Made by a program: the position numbers and the translations under genes. The notes below the pieces were generated by a model. That model searched no databases. It was not told the DNA's origin and was given only the letters and a program-made list of their open reading frames with translations. This document shows positions 15,385 to 23,380 of a DNA stretch of 24,258 nucleotides, piece after piece. The stretch covers positions 1 to 24,258 of the forward strand of contig JAICHT010000012.1 in the NCBI GenBank assembly GCA_025924755.1, in the 5' to 3' direction. This DNA is from Chitinophagaceae bacterium. Its GTDB lineage: Bacteria > Bacteroidota > Bacteroidia > Chitinophagales > Chitinophagaceae. Positions within the stretch are counted from its first letter, which is position 1. Every line of letters begins with the position of its first letter.

Positions 15385-17457
15385 TTATTGTATATTTTTT
15401 AAATTATTTGATGTTACTAATTTCAGGAGGTCATTTACCCTTGTAACCGGCTGTAAACAAGCATAATCCTTACATAAATAAAGCCATGTTTGTTCCGTAC
15501 TATCAACTGGTTTATCCTTCAAAAGCGGGTATTCGTTCAAAGGCTGGGCAGCAGCCATTACCACTTTATGGGGTATATATTCCTGAAAGATTTCTTTTAT
15601 ATACGTAATATACTGCGATCCAAGTACGGCAATTTCATTAGTACCCTGTACCATTTCAAACAATAGCGCCAGCCAAACGCCAAAAGAAGTAGGGTATTTA
15701 ACGGTGGCATCCCCTATGGAAATAAGCATATCTGCTGCCTTGCTGCGCCATACTGGCTCATCAAAAAAAATGGATAGTTGGTAAAGATTAAGCGCCATAA
15801 CTGCGTTGCCGGACGGCGTGGCGCCATCATATATTTCTTTTTTCCTAAGCAAAATATCCTTTTGATGCATATGGGTATAAAAGAAAAAAGGAGATGAGGT
15901 ATCTGCAAAATTTACCAACACTGTATTTAAAATCTCTTTTGCTTTTTGTAAGTATTGATAGTTATAGGTTACCTGGGCAAGGGATATGAGCGCCGAAATA
16001 AGGTAACTGTAATCATCTAAAAAAGCCGGGTGCCTGGCTTTATCGCTTTTCCAGCTATGAAAAAATGAGTCGCCCACGTTAGTAAATTTTTGCAGCAAAA
16101 AATTCATATTTGCCTCGGCTACCTGCTTATACCGCTCGTTGCCGGTGGCTTCATAGGCTTTTGAGTAGGCGGTATTCATTAAGGCGTTCCAGCTTAGTAA
16201 TATCTTATCATCTAACAGTGGCCGTGGCCGGATGCTTCGTTTTTGCAGCAGTTTTTCTTTTCCCTGGTTGATAATGCTTTTTAATTCATCTACAGTAATG
16301 GCTTGCTCTTCTGCAAAAGAAGCTAATGGCTTCAGTATGCGTAAAATGTTTTTATGCTCCCAGTTTCCAGCCGGTGTAATATCAAAATACTGGCAGAAGA
16401 TTTCGTAACCGCCGCCAATTGTTTCTTTTACTTCTTCGTAGCTCCACACATAAAATTTACCCTCCTCTCCTTCACTGTCAGCATCCAAAGCGCTGTAAAA
16501 GCCACCTTCCGGGTGCATTAGTTCTCTTTCTACAAATTTCAGGGTTGCTTCAATTACTTCCTCATACTCCTTATTATGGGTCAACTGATATGCTTCGGCC
16601 AATACGCTTACCAGTAAGGCATTGTCATATAACATCTTTTCAAAGTGAGGCGCCAGCCATTCTTTATCCGTTGAGTACCGGGCAAAACCGCCACCTATAT
16701 GATCGTAAATTCCACCCTGTATCATTTTATTGATGCTAAGCAACGCCTGCTGCAATGCTTCCTGGTTTTGGGTGAAATAAGCATATCGAAGCAGAAAAGT
16801 AATAGTAAAAGTTTGCGGAAACTTAGGAGCAGCGCCAAAACCGCCCCATTGCCTGTCGGCATTTTTCATGCAATTTTTAAAAGCTTCGGTTATTTTTTCA
16901 GGGTCAAATATCGTATCTGCTGCTGCCTCGCTATTGATACCAAATCCATTAGAAGCTCTTAAATGTGCCGTCAGGTTTTCGGCCTGGCTTTCTAGTTCGT
17001 CTTTCTTTTCTTTATATGCTTTTGCTACGGCTTGCAGCACCTCTGACCAAGAACTTCTGTTAAAGGCCCGCTGCGGCGGAAAGTAAGTGCCGCCATAAAA
17101 CGGTTTCCCATCCGGTGTTAAAAACACATTTAATGGCCAGCCGCCGCTGCCGGTCATTGCCTGTACCGCATCCATATAAATATGATCTACATCAGGACGT
17201 TCTTCTCTATCTACTTTTATGTTTATGAAGTTTTCGTTCATGATATGCGCCACCTCCACATTTTCAAAACTTTCCCGTTCCATTACATGGCACCAGTGGC
17301 AAGCCGCATATCCGATGCTTACCATCATTGGTTTATCTTCCTTTTTTGCCAATGCAAAAGCTTCTTCGCCCCATGGGTACCAATCCACAGGGTTATGAGC
17401 ATGTTGCAGCAAATAAGGACTGGTTTCGGCTATTAATTTGTTGGTATAAGGATGCAT
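15385..17457 (-). CDS. Thioredoxin-domain protein of the YyaL/SSP411 (DUF255) family
   Basis: A 690-residue protein with an N-terminal thioredoxin-like domain (about 1-160) and an (alpha/alpha)6-barrel-like region resembling glycan epimerases and glycosidases (about 180-680). Family signatures include NKLIAETSPYLLQHAHNPVDWYPW, then SIGYAACHWCHVMERESF with the CHWC pair C53/C56, VDREERPDVD, and GGWPLNVFLTPDGKPFYGGTYFPP. Later come GGGFARYSTDKEWLAPHFEKMLYDN and SWNALM. There is no signal peptide, so it is probably cytoplasmic. The biochemical role of this widespread family is not established. The ATG at 17457 gives the conserved N-terminus. It lies upstream of gldK on the same strand, but gldK has its own candidate promoter. 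Confidence 0.92.
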   Translation of the reverse strand: MHPYTNKLIAETSPYLLQHAHNPVDWYPWGEEAFALAKKEDKPMMVSIGYAACHWCHVMERESFENVEVAHIMNENFINIKVDREERPDVDHIYMDAVQAMTGSGGWPLNVFLTPDGKPFYGGTYFPPQRAFNRSSWSEVLQAVAKAYKEKKDELESQAENLTAHLRASNGFGINSEAAADTIFDPEKITEAFKNCMKNADRQWGGFGAAPKFPQTFTITFLLRYAYFTQNQEALQQALLSINKMIQGGIYDHIGGGFARYSTDKEWLAPHFEKMLYDNALLVSVLAEAYQLTHNKEYEEVIEATLKFVERELMHPEGGFYSALDADSEGEEGKFYVWSYEEVKETIGGGYEIFCQYFDITPAGNWEHKNILRILKPLASFAEEQAITVDELKSIINQGKEKLLQKRSIRPRPLLDDKILLSWNALMNTAYSKAYEATGNERYKQVAEANMNFLLQKFTNVGDSFFHSWKSDKARHPAFLDDYSYLISALISLAQVTYNYQYLQKAKEILNTVLVNFADTSSPFFFYTHMHQKDILLRKKEIYDGATPSGNAVMALNLYQLSIFFDEPVWRSKAADMLISIGDATVKYPTSFGVWLALLFEMVQGTNEIAVLGSQYITYIKEIFQEYIPHKVVMAAAQPLNEYPLLKDKPVDSTEQTWLYLCKDYACLQPVTRVNDLLKLVTSNNLKNIQ

Positions 17458-17475
17458 ACAATTATGAACCTACCC

Positions 17476-17488
17476 TACAATAATTGTA
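17476..17488. promoter_or_regulatory. 13-nt palindrome in the YyaL-type gene's upstream region
   Basis: TACAATAATTGTA is a perfect palindrome around a central base, 19 nt before the start codon. It sits between a TTTG (17494-17491 on the minus strand) and a poor -7 match, TAGGTTCA (17472-17465), with an 18-nt spacer. Such a position is typical of repressor operators, but the promoter itself is weakly supported. Confidence 0.3.
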
Positions 17489-17490
17489 CT

Positions 17491-17525
17491 CAAAGAAAAA
17501 GGCACTGAAAAAATCAATGCCTTTT
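17491..17525 (-). terminator. Terminator after hemD
   Basis: AAAAGGCA (17497-17504) pairs with TGCCTTTT (17518-17525) around a 13-nt loop. On the minus strand TTTTTCTTTG follows the stem. It separates hemD from the downstream YyaL-type gene. Confidence 0.7.
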
Positions 17526-17544
17526 ATAAATTAAAGCGTAAAAA

Positions 17545-18348
17545 TTATTTCTTTTTTGTAGCAATAGTCAGGAATTGTTCTAAAGCAGCAACCATAGAAG
17601 GTGTTTGAGGCTGGGGAGCTTTGATGCTTAACTTTAAGCCGGCTTCCTCTATAGCTTTGGAAGTATTATTACCAAAAGCACCAATGGCCGTACCGTTTTG
17701 TTCAAATTGGGGCAGGTTATCAAACAAGCTTTTTACGCCGCTGGGTGTAAAAAAACAGATTACATCATAATCGGTCTTGGTTAAAATATCCTTTACATCG
17801 TTGCTTTCGGTACGATACATAAAGGCTAATGAAAACTCACAACAATTGCTTTTCAACCAGCCGGTAATGTCACTATCCTGTTGGTTTTCAGAACATACAT
17901 ATAAAAACTTCTCGTTAACCTTATGCTTGTTAATTACATCAAAAAGACTTTTATTAGTGCCGTCAGCGCCATAAAACACCTTACGCTTGCGGTATAAAAT
18001 AAACTTTTGTAAGTATAAAGCTACCGCCTCAGTAATGCAGAAATATTTGGTATCCTGCGAGACACTGATTTTCATTTCCTCGCATATACGAAAAAAGTGG
18101 TCAATAGCATTTCGGCTGGTAAAAATCACCCCGGTGTGGCTTTGAATATCAATTTTTTGCTTGCGAAATTCTTTTGCAGGTATTCCTTCTAACCGGATGA
18201 ATGGCTGAAAGTCTACTTGTACATCAAATTTCCGGCTCAAATCAAAATAAGGTGATTTATCACTTTCAGGCTTCGGTTGGGTTATAAGTATCTTTTTTTT
18301 ACTATGTGCCAACGCTACAGCCTTATTTGAAATACTGTTTTTTACCAT
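17545..18348 (-). CDS. hemD: Uroporphyrinogen-III synthase
   Basis: Cyclises hydroxymethylbilane with inversion of ring D to give uroporphyrinogen III, the common precursor of heme, siroheme and corrinoids. It has 267 residues. HemD sequences are poorly conserved, so the call rests on the pattern of two alternating alpha/beta domains: KKILITQPKP at the first strand, GVIFTSRNAIDHFF, YFCITEAVALYLQK, FLYVCSENQ, VICFFTPSGVKSLFDNLPQF and AIGAFGNNTSKAIEEAGL. Serine and threonine residues of SRN and TPSG are typical of the cleft. About 20 residues precede the first domain, so a slightly later start is conceivable. The DUF4271 gene lies 34 nt upstream, and a perfect TAACTTTG at 18376-18369 could be an internal promoter. 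A terminator follows. Confidence 0.85.
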   Translation of the reverse strand: MVKNSISNKAVALAHSKKKILITQPKPESDKSPYFDLSRKFDVQVDFQPFIRLEGIPAKEFRKQKIDIQSHTGVIFTSRNAIDHFFRICEEMKISVSQDTKYFCITEAVALYLQKFILYRKRKVFYGADGTNKSLFDVINKHKVNEKFLYVCSENQQDSDITGWLKSNCCEFSLAFMYRTESNDVKDILTKTDYDVICFFTPSGVKSLFDNLPQFEQNGTAIGAFGNNTSKAIEEAGLKLSIKAPQPQTPSMVAALEQFLTIATKKK

Positions 18349-18368
18349 ATGGTTCGGCTAAAGTGTAG

Positions 18369-18376
18369 CAAAGTTA
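18369..18376 (-). promoter_or_regulatory. Candidate -7 element before hemD
   Basis: On the minus strand TAACTTTG matches TAnnTTTG exactly and lies 20 nt before the hemD start. The nearest suitable TTG is about 24 nt upstream, at or beyond the usual limit, so this internal promoter is only tentative. Confidence 0.3.
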
Positions 18377-18382
18377 ATAAGT

Positions 18383-19267
18383 TTACGACAAAAACCTAAA
18401 CAACAGTTTGTTAATCAATAATAGCGGCGCCACTTCAAAAGCAGCCAAATACAATATAAAATGAAAAAAGTTTATTTTAACCTGGTTGTGTATAGACACA
18501 TAGGATAAATAAAAGCGATAAGCAAAGCACCCTCCTATTATTAAGAAGCTGAGCGATAATGCACTTTCGTATAACGTACCCGTTGAAAAGCCCAGCAATA
18601 TTAAAAATGGCAACAAAACAATACCTATTATCTTATTAGTAGTAAACACAATAAAAATATAGCTATTGATGCTGTCGGATAAACGGAAAAGCCATCCTAA
18701 AATTTTTAGCGTAATCAACTTGATAATATAGATACCGGCTAAGCAGGCAAACGTATAAAGCAGCAGTTGCCAGAAACTAACATCAGGAGCCAGTTTAAAA
18801 TGCGTCAGCAATAAAGTAATAAACAAACCGGCACTCAGTAAAAAAAGAATATTTAAAAACAAAGACGGCATGGGTGTTTGCATCATCTGTTCTTTAATTT
18901 GCCTTTGCTTGAGCGTAGTACGGAAAAAAAGCTGGAAGAGCTCGGTAATATACCTGGAGAACCCATTTTTTATCAGGGCAAAAAAGATCAGCAGCGTCAT
19001 TACACTATAAAAGATGGTTTCCTTGCCGTTCCATTGCCTCTCAGATATAATGAACCGGGCAGGATGCGTAAAATGGAAGTAAGGATGCCGCCGGTAAATC
19101 ATCGTATCCAATTGTACGGGAGCAGTAGACTGCTTTTGCTGTACAGAAGCAATAAATTGCAGTTGGTTTGCTAATGCAATACTATCCTTATTAACGCTTT
19201 CGATTACCTGCTGAGCGTAACCTTTATAGCAAAAGAGTATGAAAATAATACAAAAGACGCGCTTCAA
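18383..19267 (-). CDS. DUF4271 family integral membrane protein
   Basis: A 294-residue protein with an N-terminal signal sequence (FCIIFILFCYKGYA, cleavage before QQ). A periplasmic segment of about 60 residues follows, then roughly six membrane helices between residues 80 and 290. This matches DUF4271, a Bacteroidota membrane family of unknown function that I recall beside hemD. The start is inferred as TTG at 19267: the frame is closed by TGA at 19285-19283, there is no ATG between that stop and the signal sequence, and the promoter at 19286-19316 fits a leader of about 12 nt. CTG at 19276 is a less likely alternative. It is followed by hemD after 34 nt and preceded closely by the Omp85 gene. 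Confidence 0.8.
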   Translation of the reverse strand: MKRVFCIIFILFCYKGYAQQVIESVNKDSIALANQLQFIASVQQKQSTAPVQLDTMIYRRHPYFHFTHPARFIISERQWNGKETIFYSVMTLLIFFALIKNGFSRYITELFQLFFRTTLKQRQIKEQMMQTPMPSLFLNILFLLSAGLFITLLLTHFKLAPDVSFWQLLLYTFACLAGIYIIKLITLKILGWLFRLSDSINSYIFIVFTTNKIIGIVLLPFLILLGFSTGTLYESALSLSFLIIGGCFAYRFYLSYVSIHNQVKINFFHFILYLAAFEVAPLLLINKLLFRFLS

Positions 19268-19285
19268 AAAAGGCAGTTTATATCA

Positions 19286-19316
19286 CAAAAATATAGCACA
19301 GATTACGGAGATGCAA
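19286..19316 (-). promoter_or_regulatory. Predicted promoter of the DUF4271-hemD operon
   Basis: On the minus strand TTG (19316-19314), a 20-nt spacer and TATTTTTG (19293-19286) match the Bacteroidota consensus in both elements and spacing. It lies in the short gap after the Omp85 stop codon. This is the best promoter match I found in the window. Confidence 0.6.
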
Positions 19317-19322
19317 TATTTC

Positions 19323-21119
19323 TTAAAAATAGTTTACAAATCCTAAATGTACTTTAGACTGCCTCAGGTTAAAACGGGTATCATCTCTTTTACCCACAGC
19401 CCAAACAATATTAAAAATTCCTGCTTTTGTTTCAAAAGCCAGCCCGGCGCCAGTACCAATATAGGTATGACTTTTATTTACCGCTAATGGATGCCTGGCC
19501 CAACCCCCGTCAGCAAACGCAAAAAAATTGGAGTTTTGTCCTATCAGGTACCGGTACTCTACAGTGCCTATAGCATAATGCGATACATACTGGCTTTCTT
19601 CATCAAACCCGCGCAACAACCGGTAACCGCCTATACGAAACAGTTCATTTATAAAATAGTTACCGCTTTGCAACAGCCCGGCGTTCATAGCAGTTTTTAA
19701 AACACTTTGCCTGCCTACCGGAAAATAACGGGCAGCCGTACCGCTCAATCTGAATTGGTAACTTTTGAGCTTAACCGTATCATACAAACTGCTAAACTGA
19801 AAAGAAGAATCATATGGATCTTTTAACTCTAATACCTGATTATTCTTTTTTATATTTTTTGTACCGCCTACAGCTGTTATACTTAGGTCTGCGCCTTTCC
19901 TCGGGTTAAAATGATAATCGGTATTATTAAAACTATAAGTAAACCCTACATTTACCGAACTTACATCAGCTTGCTGCGGCAGCCGTTTATATTGTAATAC
20001 ATAATTGGTATCTACTCCGTTTACTATAGTTTGCAGCTTTTGTAAAAAAACTGTGGCTTCCTGCAAATCGCCTACTTTGTAACTGGCGCCCAGGTTCATA
20101 GCAATATTTAAAAAAGTGCTGTCCTTTCGGTACATATCCAATGAAAAGTTGAGGCCCAGCGGCGATTTAAAAATATAGGGGTGGTGATATAATATATTAA
20201 GCTTAGGCGAGCTTTTTTGCAGTTGCTGCCAGTTTAACCCGATGGTTTCACCGGCGCCTAAGGCATTGCTTAGCAGAATATTGGCCTCTCCGGTTATTAA
20301 AAACTTTTTATTGCTGGCGGCATCACTATTGGGCAAAAAACCCACCAGCACATTTACCTGGCTGCTTTTCTTTTGCTTTAAATAGAGGTTTAGTACCGAT
20401 CCGGTTCCCAGCAACGTAATATTGGAAGGCCGCTCTTCCTGCACATAAGTTAATTGTGAGATCTTTTTGTCTACGCTTTGCAGCTTTTTTTTGTTATAAA
20501 TGCTGCCGTTTGCAATATCCAAATAGCGCTGTAAAAATTCGTGGTCAATTTTAGCGGCACCGTATATGCGGATGCTGTCCACTTTGTAAATTGGTCCGCG
20601 GTCTATTTTCAATATTCCATTTAAACCTTGCTGCGTCAGCGCCATACTATCCAGGTACACTTTAGCAAACGGGTGCCCGTTTTCTTCCAGATAACTTAAA
20701 ATCCGCTCCTGCCAGTTTTGCAAAAGGGGAATATTTAAAGGCGTGCCGGGCTCCATATTATTGTTCCAGTGTAACGCTTGCAAAATGTCCGCATCAGCAG
20801 GCCGGGTGCTGATGGCAGCCCATTTATACGGCTCGCCTAAAAACAAGGTTACCTTTGCCCGCGACGAATCGTATACTACACTGTCTACCGACGACGTTAT
20901 ATATCCTTTACTTTGCAGCAATGCGGGTAGCCGGCTTACATAATCAATAGCAGTAGCTTTGGAAGTAAATGATTGTTGCAACTGTAAACTGTTATATAAA
21001 GTGCCGGAATCGGCATCAGCACTAAGGTATGCCACCGAATATTTATTTTGAGCAACAGCCGTAGTATGCAATAGCATTGCACAGAAACCAAAAAACAGCA
21101 GGTATTTAAACGAAACCAT
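19323..21119 (-). CDS. TamA/BamA-like Omp85 outer-membrane protein
   Basis: A 598-residue outer-membrane protein of the Omp85 superfamily, which inserts or translocates proteins at the outer membrane. A signal peptide (cleavage after TAVA) precedes about three POTRA-like domains (about 25-95, 95-170 and 170-245), then a barrel of about 350 residues. The barrel holds the Omp85 lumenal-loop motif LRGF (in GGYRLLRGFDEESQ) and strands such as FFAFADGGWA and THTYIG-type GTGAGL, and ends in phenylalanine. Three POTRAs resemble TamA rather than BamA, which has five. The frame opens one codon earlier with TTG at 21122, but the ATG at 21119 is preferred. It is divergent from hemW. Confidence 0.85.
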   Translation of the reverse strand: MVSFKYLLFFGFCAMLLHTTAVAQNKYSVAYLSADADSGTLYNSLQLQQSFTSKATAIDYVSRLPALLQSKGYITSSVDSVVYDSSRAKVTLFLGEPYKWAAISTRPADADILQALHWNNNMEPGTPLNIPLLQNWQERILSYLEENGHPFAKVYLDSMALTQQGLNGILKIDRGPIYKVDSIRIYGAAKIDHEFLQRYLDIANGSIYNKKKLQSVDKKISQLTYVQEERPSNITLLGTGSVLNLYLKQKKSSQVNVLVGFLPNSDAASNKKFLITGEANILLSNALGAGETIGLNWQQLQKSSPKLNILYHHPYIFKSPLGLNFSLDMYRKDSTFLNIAMNLGASYKVGDLQEATVFLQKLQTIVNGVDTNYVLQYKRLPQQADVSSVNVGFTYSFNNTDYHFNPRKGADLSITAVGGTKNIKKNNQVLELKDPYDSSFQFSSLYDTVKLKSYQFRLSGTAARYFPVGRQSVLKTAMNAGLLQSGNYFINELFRIGGYRLLRGFDEESQYVSHYAIGTVEYRYLIGQNSNFFAFADGGWARHPLAVNKSHTYIGTGAGLAFETKAGIFNIVWAVGKRDDTRFNLRQSKVHLGFVNYF

Positions 21120-21166
21120 CAATGGGGGTAAATATCTTAATAAAACTTAATTTTTAATAACGAACA

Positions 21167-22291
21167 TTGGCAGGAATTTATTTGCATATCCCTTTTTGCA
21201 GGCAGGCTTGCAATTATTGCAATTTTCATTTTACCACTTCCTTGCGGTATAAAGACGATATGGTACAGGCTTTGGCCAAAGAAATACATCTGCAAAAAGA
21301 CTTTTTACAAGGCGAAGCAGTATCAACCATTTACTTCGGCGGTGGCACGCCCAGTTTATTAAGTCTAGAAGAAACAGCACATTTACTCGAAACACTTACT
21401 GCTAATTTTACCATTACTCCTGATGCGGAAATAACTTTAGAAGCCAATCCGGATGATATTACCAACGAAAAACTGGCCGGTTGGAAAGCAGCCGGTATCA
21501 ACCGGTTAAGCATAGGTGTGCAATCTTTTTTTGAAGAGGAACTCCGTTGGATGAACCGGGCACATTCCGCGTCGCAGGCACGCAGTTGTATTGAAAGCAG
21601 CCTGCAACATGGCTTTGATAATATCAGTATTGATTTAATATACGGCTCGCCTTTCCTTACCGACGACCAGTGGCACCAAAATGTAGCTATTGCTACTGGT
21701 TACGGCATTCCGCATTTGTCGTGCTATGCATTAACAGTGGAAGAAAAAACGCCGCTACATCAACTAATTGCTAAAAACAAAAAAGCGAATGTAGACAGTG
21801 AAAAACAGGCACGCCAGTTTTTACTATTAATGCAATGGCTAGAGGAAAAAGGATATGAGCATTACGAAGTGTCCAACTTTGCCAGGCCGGGCTACAGAAG
21901 CCGCCATAATTCGTCTTACTGGAAAGGGATTCCGTATTTGGGCATCGGCCCATCGGCGCATTCGTATAATGGAACCCTCCGCAAATGGAACATAGCTAAT
22001 AATGGGCAATACATTCAAGCCATCAATAACAATAGTACAAAAAGCGAAACAGAAATTTTAACGCCAGTGCAGAAGCTGAATGAATATATTATGATTTCAC
22101 TGCGAACAATAGAAGGGTTGGATTTAAAGTATATAAAAAAAGAATGGGGAGAAGACAAGGTGACTTTATTGCAAAAAAGACTGCAGCGTTTTGAGAACAG
22201 CCACCTGGTAACGCAGCAAAACAATATGGTACAATTAACGAACGACGGTATGCTGATGGCAGATGGTATTGCCGCCGATTTGTTTAGCTGA
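21167..22291 (+). CDS. hemW: Radical-SAM heme chaperone HemW (HemN-like)
   Basis: Radical-SAM protein related to oxygen-independent coproporphyrinogen III oxidase; HemW proteins bind heme and are thought to deliver it to target enzymes. It has 374 residues. IYLHIPFCRQACNYCNFHF carries the 4Fe-4S motif CX3CX2C (C11, C15, C18). The extra cysteine that follows in true HemN is absent, with F20 there instead, which favours HemW. FGGGTPSLL, EANPDDIT, RLSIGVQSF and GIGPSAHSY are also typical. The start is TTG at 21167: an in-frame TAA sits at 21158-21160 and no ATG lies between it and the conserved MAGIYLHIPFC. It converges with gpsA, whose stop is 2 nt away. Confidence 0.93.
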   Translation: MAGIYLHIPFCRQACNYCNFHFTTSLRYKDDMVQALAKEIHLQKDFLQGEAVSTIYFGGGTPSLLSLEETAHLLETLTANFTITPDAEITLEANPDDITNEKLAGWKAAGINRLSIGVQSFFEEELRWMNRAHSASQARSCIESSLQHGFDNISIDLIYGSPFLTDDQWHQNVAIATGYGIPHLSCYALTVEEKTPLHQLIAKNKKANVDSEKQARQFLLLMQWLEEKGYEHYEVSNFARPGYRSRHNSSYWKGIPYLGIGPSAHSYNGTLRKWNIANNGQYIQAINNNSTKSETEILTPVQKLNEYIMISLRTIEGLDLKYIKKEWGEDKVTLLQKRLQRFENSHLVTQQNNMVQLTNDGMLMADGIAADLFS

Positions 22292-22293
22292 TA

Positions 22294-23340
22294 TTAAACC
22301 ATCACATCTTCTATTTTACAAAAGCCTTCGCCGGGTTGCAACCGCTCCCATAGTATCTTATAAATGGTTTCGGCAATGGGCATATCTGCCTGTATGTGCT
22401 GGTTAATGTTGTGCATACATTTGGAAGCATTGTATCCTTCTGCCACCATATTCATTTCCAGTTGGGCCGATTGTACGGTATATCCCTTTCCTATCATATT
22501 GCCAAAGGTGCGGTTGCGGCTGTATAACGAGTAGCAGGTTACCAGCAGATCGCCAAGGTATACCGAAGCCGCATAGTTCATATCTTTTTTGTGCGACGGG
22601 GTTGCCTGGTGCTCTCCTACTACTATATGTTCGATACCCACCTTGCGTAAAAAACCGGCCATTTCATCGGCACTGTTGGCAATATATACGCTCAAAAAAT
22701 TATCCCCATAATCCAGTCCATGCGCTATACCGGCGCCTAACGCATAAATGTTTTTCAGAACGGCTGCATATTGCACACCCAGTATATCGCTGTTAACAAC
22801 GGTATTGATATATGGTGCCTTAAAATAAGCAGCAATCTGCTCGGCCATTTGGGTATCAATCCCTGAAAAAGTAAGGTAGGATAACTTTTCTGCTGCTACT
22901 TCTTCTGCATGGCAGGGCCCTAAAAGCGCAAAATAATTTTTTAAAGGAATGCCGAAATTCTTTTCCAGATAATCGTTCAATAAAACATCCTGGTCGGGCA
23001 CCAACCCTTTGATGGCAGAAATAATTTTTTTGTTTTTCAGTGCGCCGGTATGAACCTTATTTAATACTTCTTTTATATACGCCGAAGGCACTACCAGCAC
23101 CAACACATCCGATTGAGAAATGACCGTATTGATGTCATCAATAATGGATATTTGAGAAATATCGAAATAAGCCGAACTTAAATGATTGGGATTATGCCGC
23201 CTTTTTTTTATGTAAGATATCGTGTCGGGGTTGCGCACCCACCAGTTTACGGGTTGCTTATTATCCACTAATATTTTTACCAATGCCGTAGCCCAGCTGC
23301 CGCTGCCAATAATACCAAATTTCATTGTATCCGTTGCCAT
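22294..23340 (-). CDS. gpsA: Glycerol-3-phosphate dehydrogenase [NAD(P)+]
   Basis: Reduces dihydroxyacetone phosphate to sn-glycerol 3-phosphate for phospholipid synthesis in the cytoplasm. It has 348 residues. The Rossmann motif GSGSWA is at 12-17, followed by SDVLVLVVPSAYIKEVL, ISAIKGL, ALLGPCHAEEVAAEKLSYLTF and the catalytic-domain segment VQYAAVLKNIYALGAGIAHGLDYGDN with the catalytic Lys. The N-terminal domain is intact and the C-terminal helical domain is complete. A second in-frame ATG at 23325 (MKFGIIG) is an equally plausible start. It lies 40 nt after the efflux adaptor gene on the same strand, with only a weak hairpin between. It converges with hemW with no room for a terminator. 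Confidence 0.95.
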   Translation of the reverse strand: MATDTMKFGIIGSGSWATALVKILVDNKQPVNWWVRNPDTISYIKKRRHNPNHLSSAYFDISQISIIDDINTVISQSDVLVLVVPSAYIKEVLNKVHTGALKNKKIISAIKGLVPDQDVLLNDYLEKNFGIPLKNYFALLGPCHAEEVAAEKLSYLTFSGIDTQMAEQIAAYFKAPYINTVVNSDILGVQYAAVLKNIYALGAGIAHGLDYGDNFLSVYIANSADEMAGFLRKVGIEHIVVGEHQATPSHKKDMNYAASVYLGDLLVTCYSLYSRNRTFGNMIGKGYTVQSAQLEMNMVAEGYNASKCMHNINQHIQADMPIAETIYKILWERLQPGEGFCKIEDVMV

Positions 23341-23354
23341 AATTAATAAAGTAA

Positions 23355-23375
23355 GCTATTGTAATATTAAATAGC
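23355..23375 (-). terminator. Weak hairpin between the adaptor gene and gpsA
   Basis: GCTATT (23355-23360) pairs with AATAGC (23370-23375) around a 9-nt loop. The minus strand continues TTACTTTATT, so it is at most a weak terminator and readthrough into gpsA is likely. Confidence 0.3.
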
Positions 23376-23380
23376 GCCTT

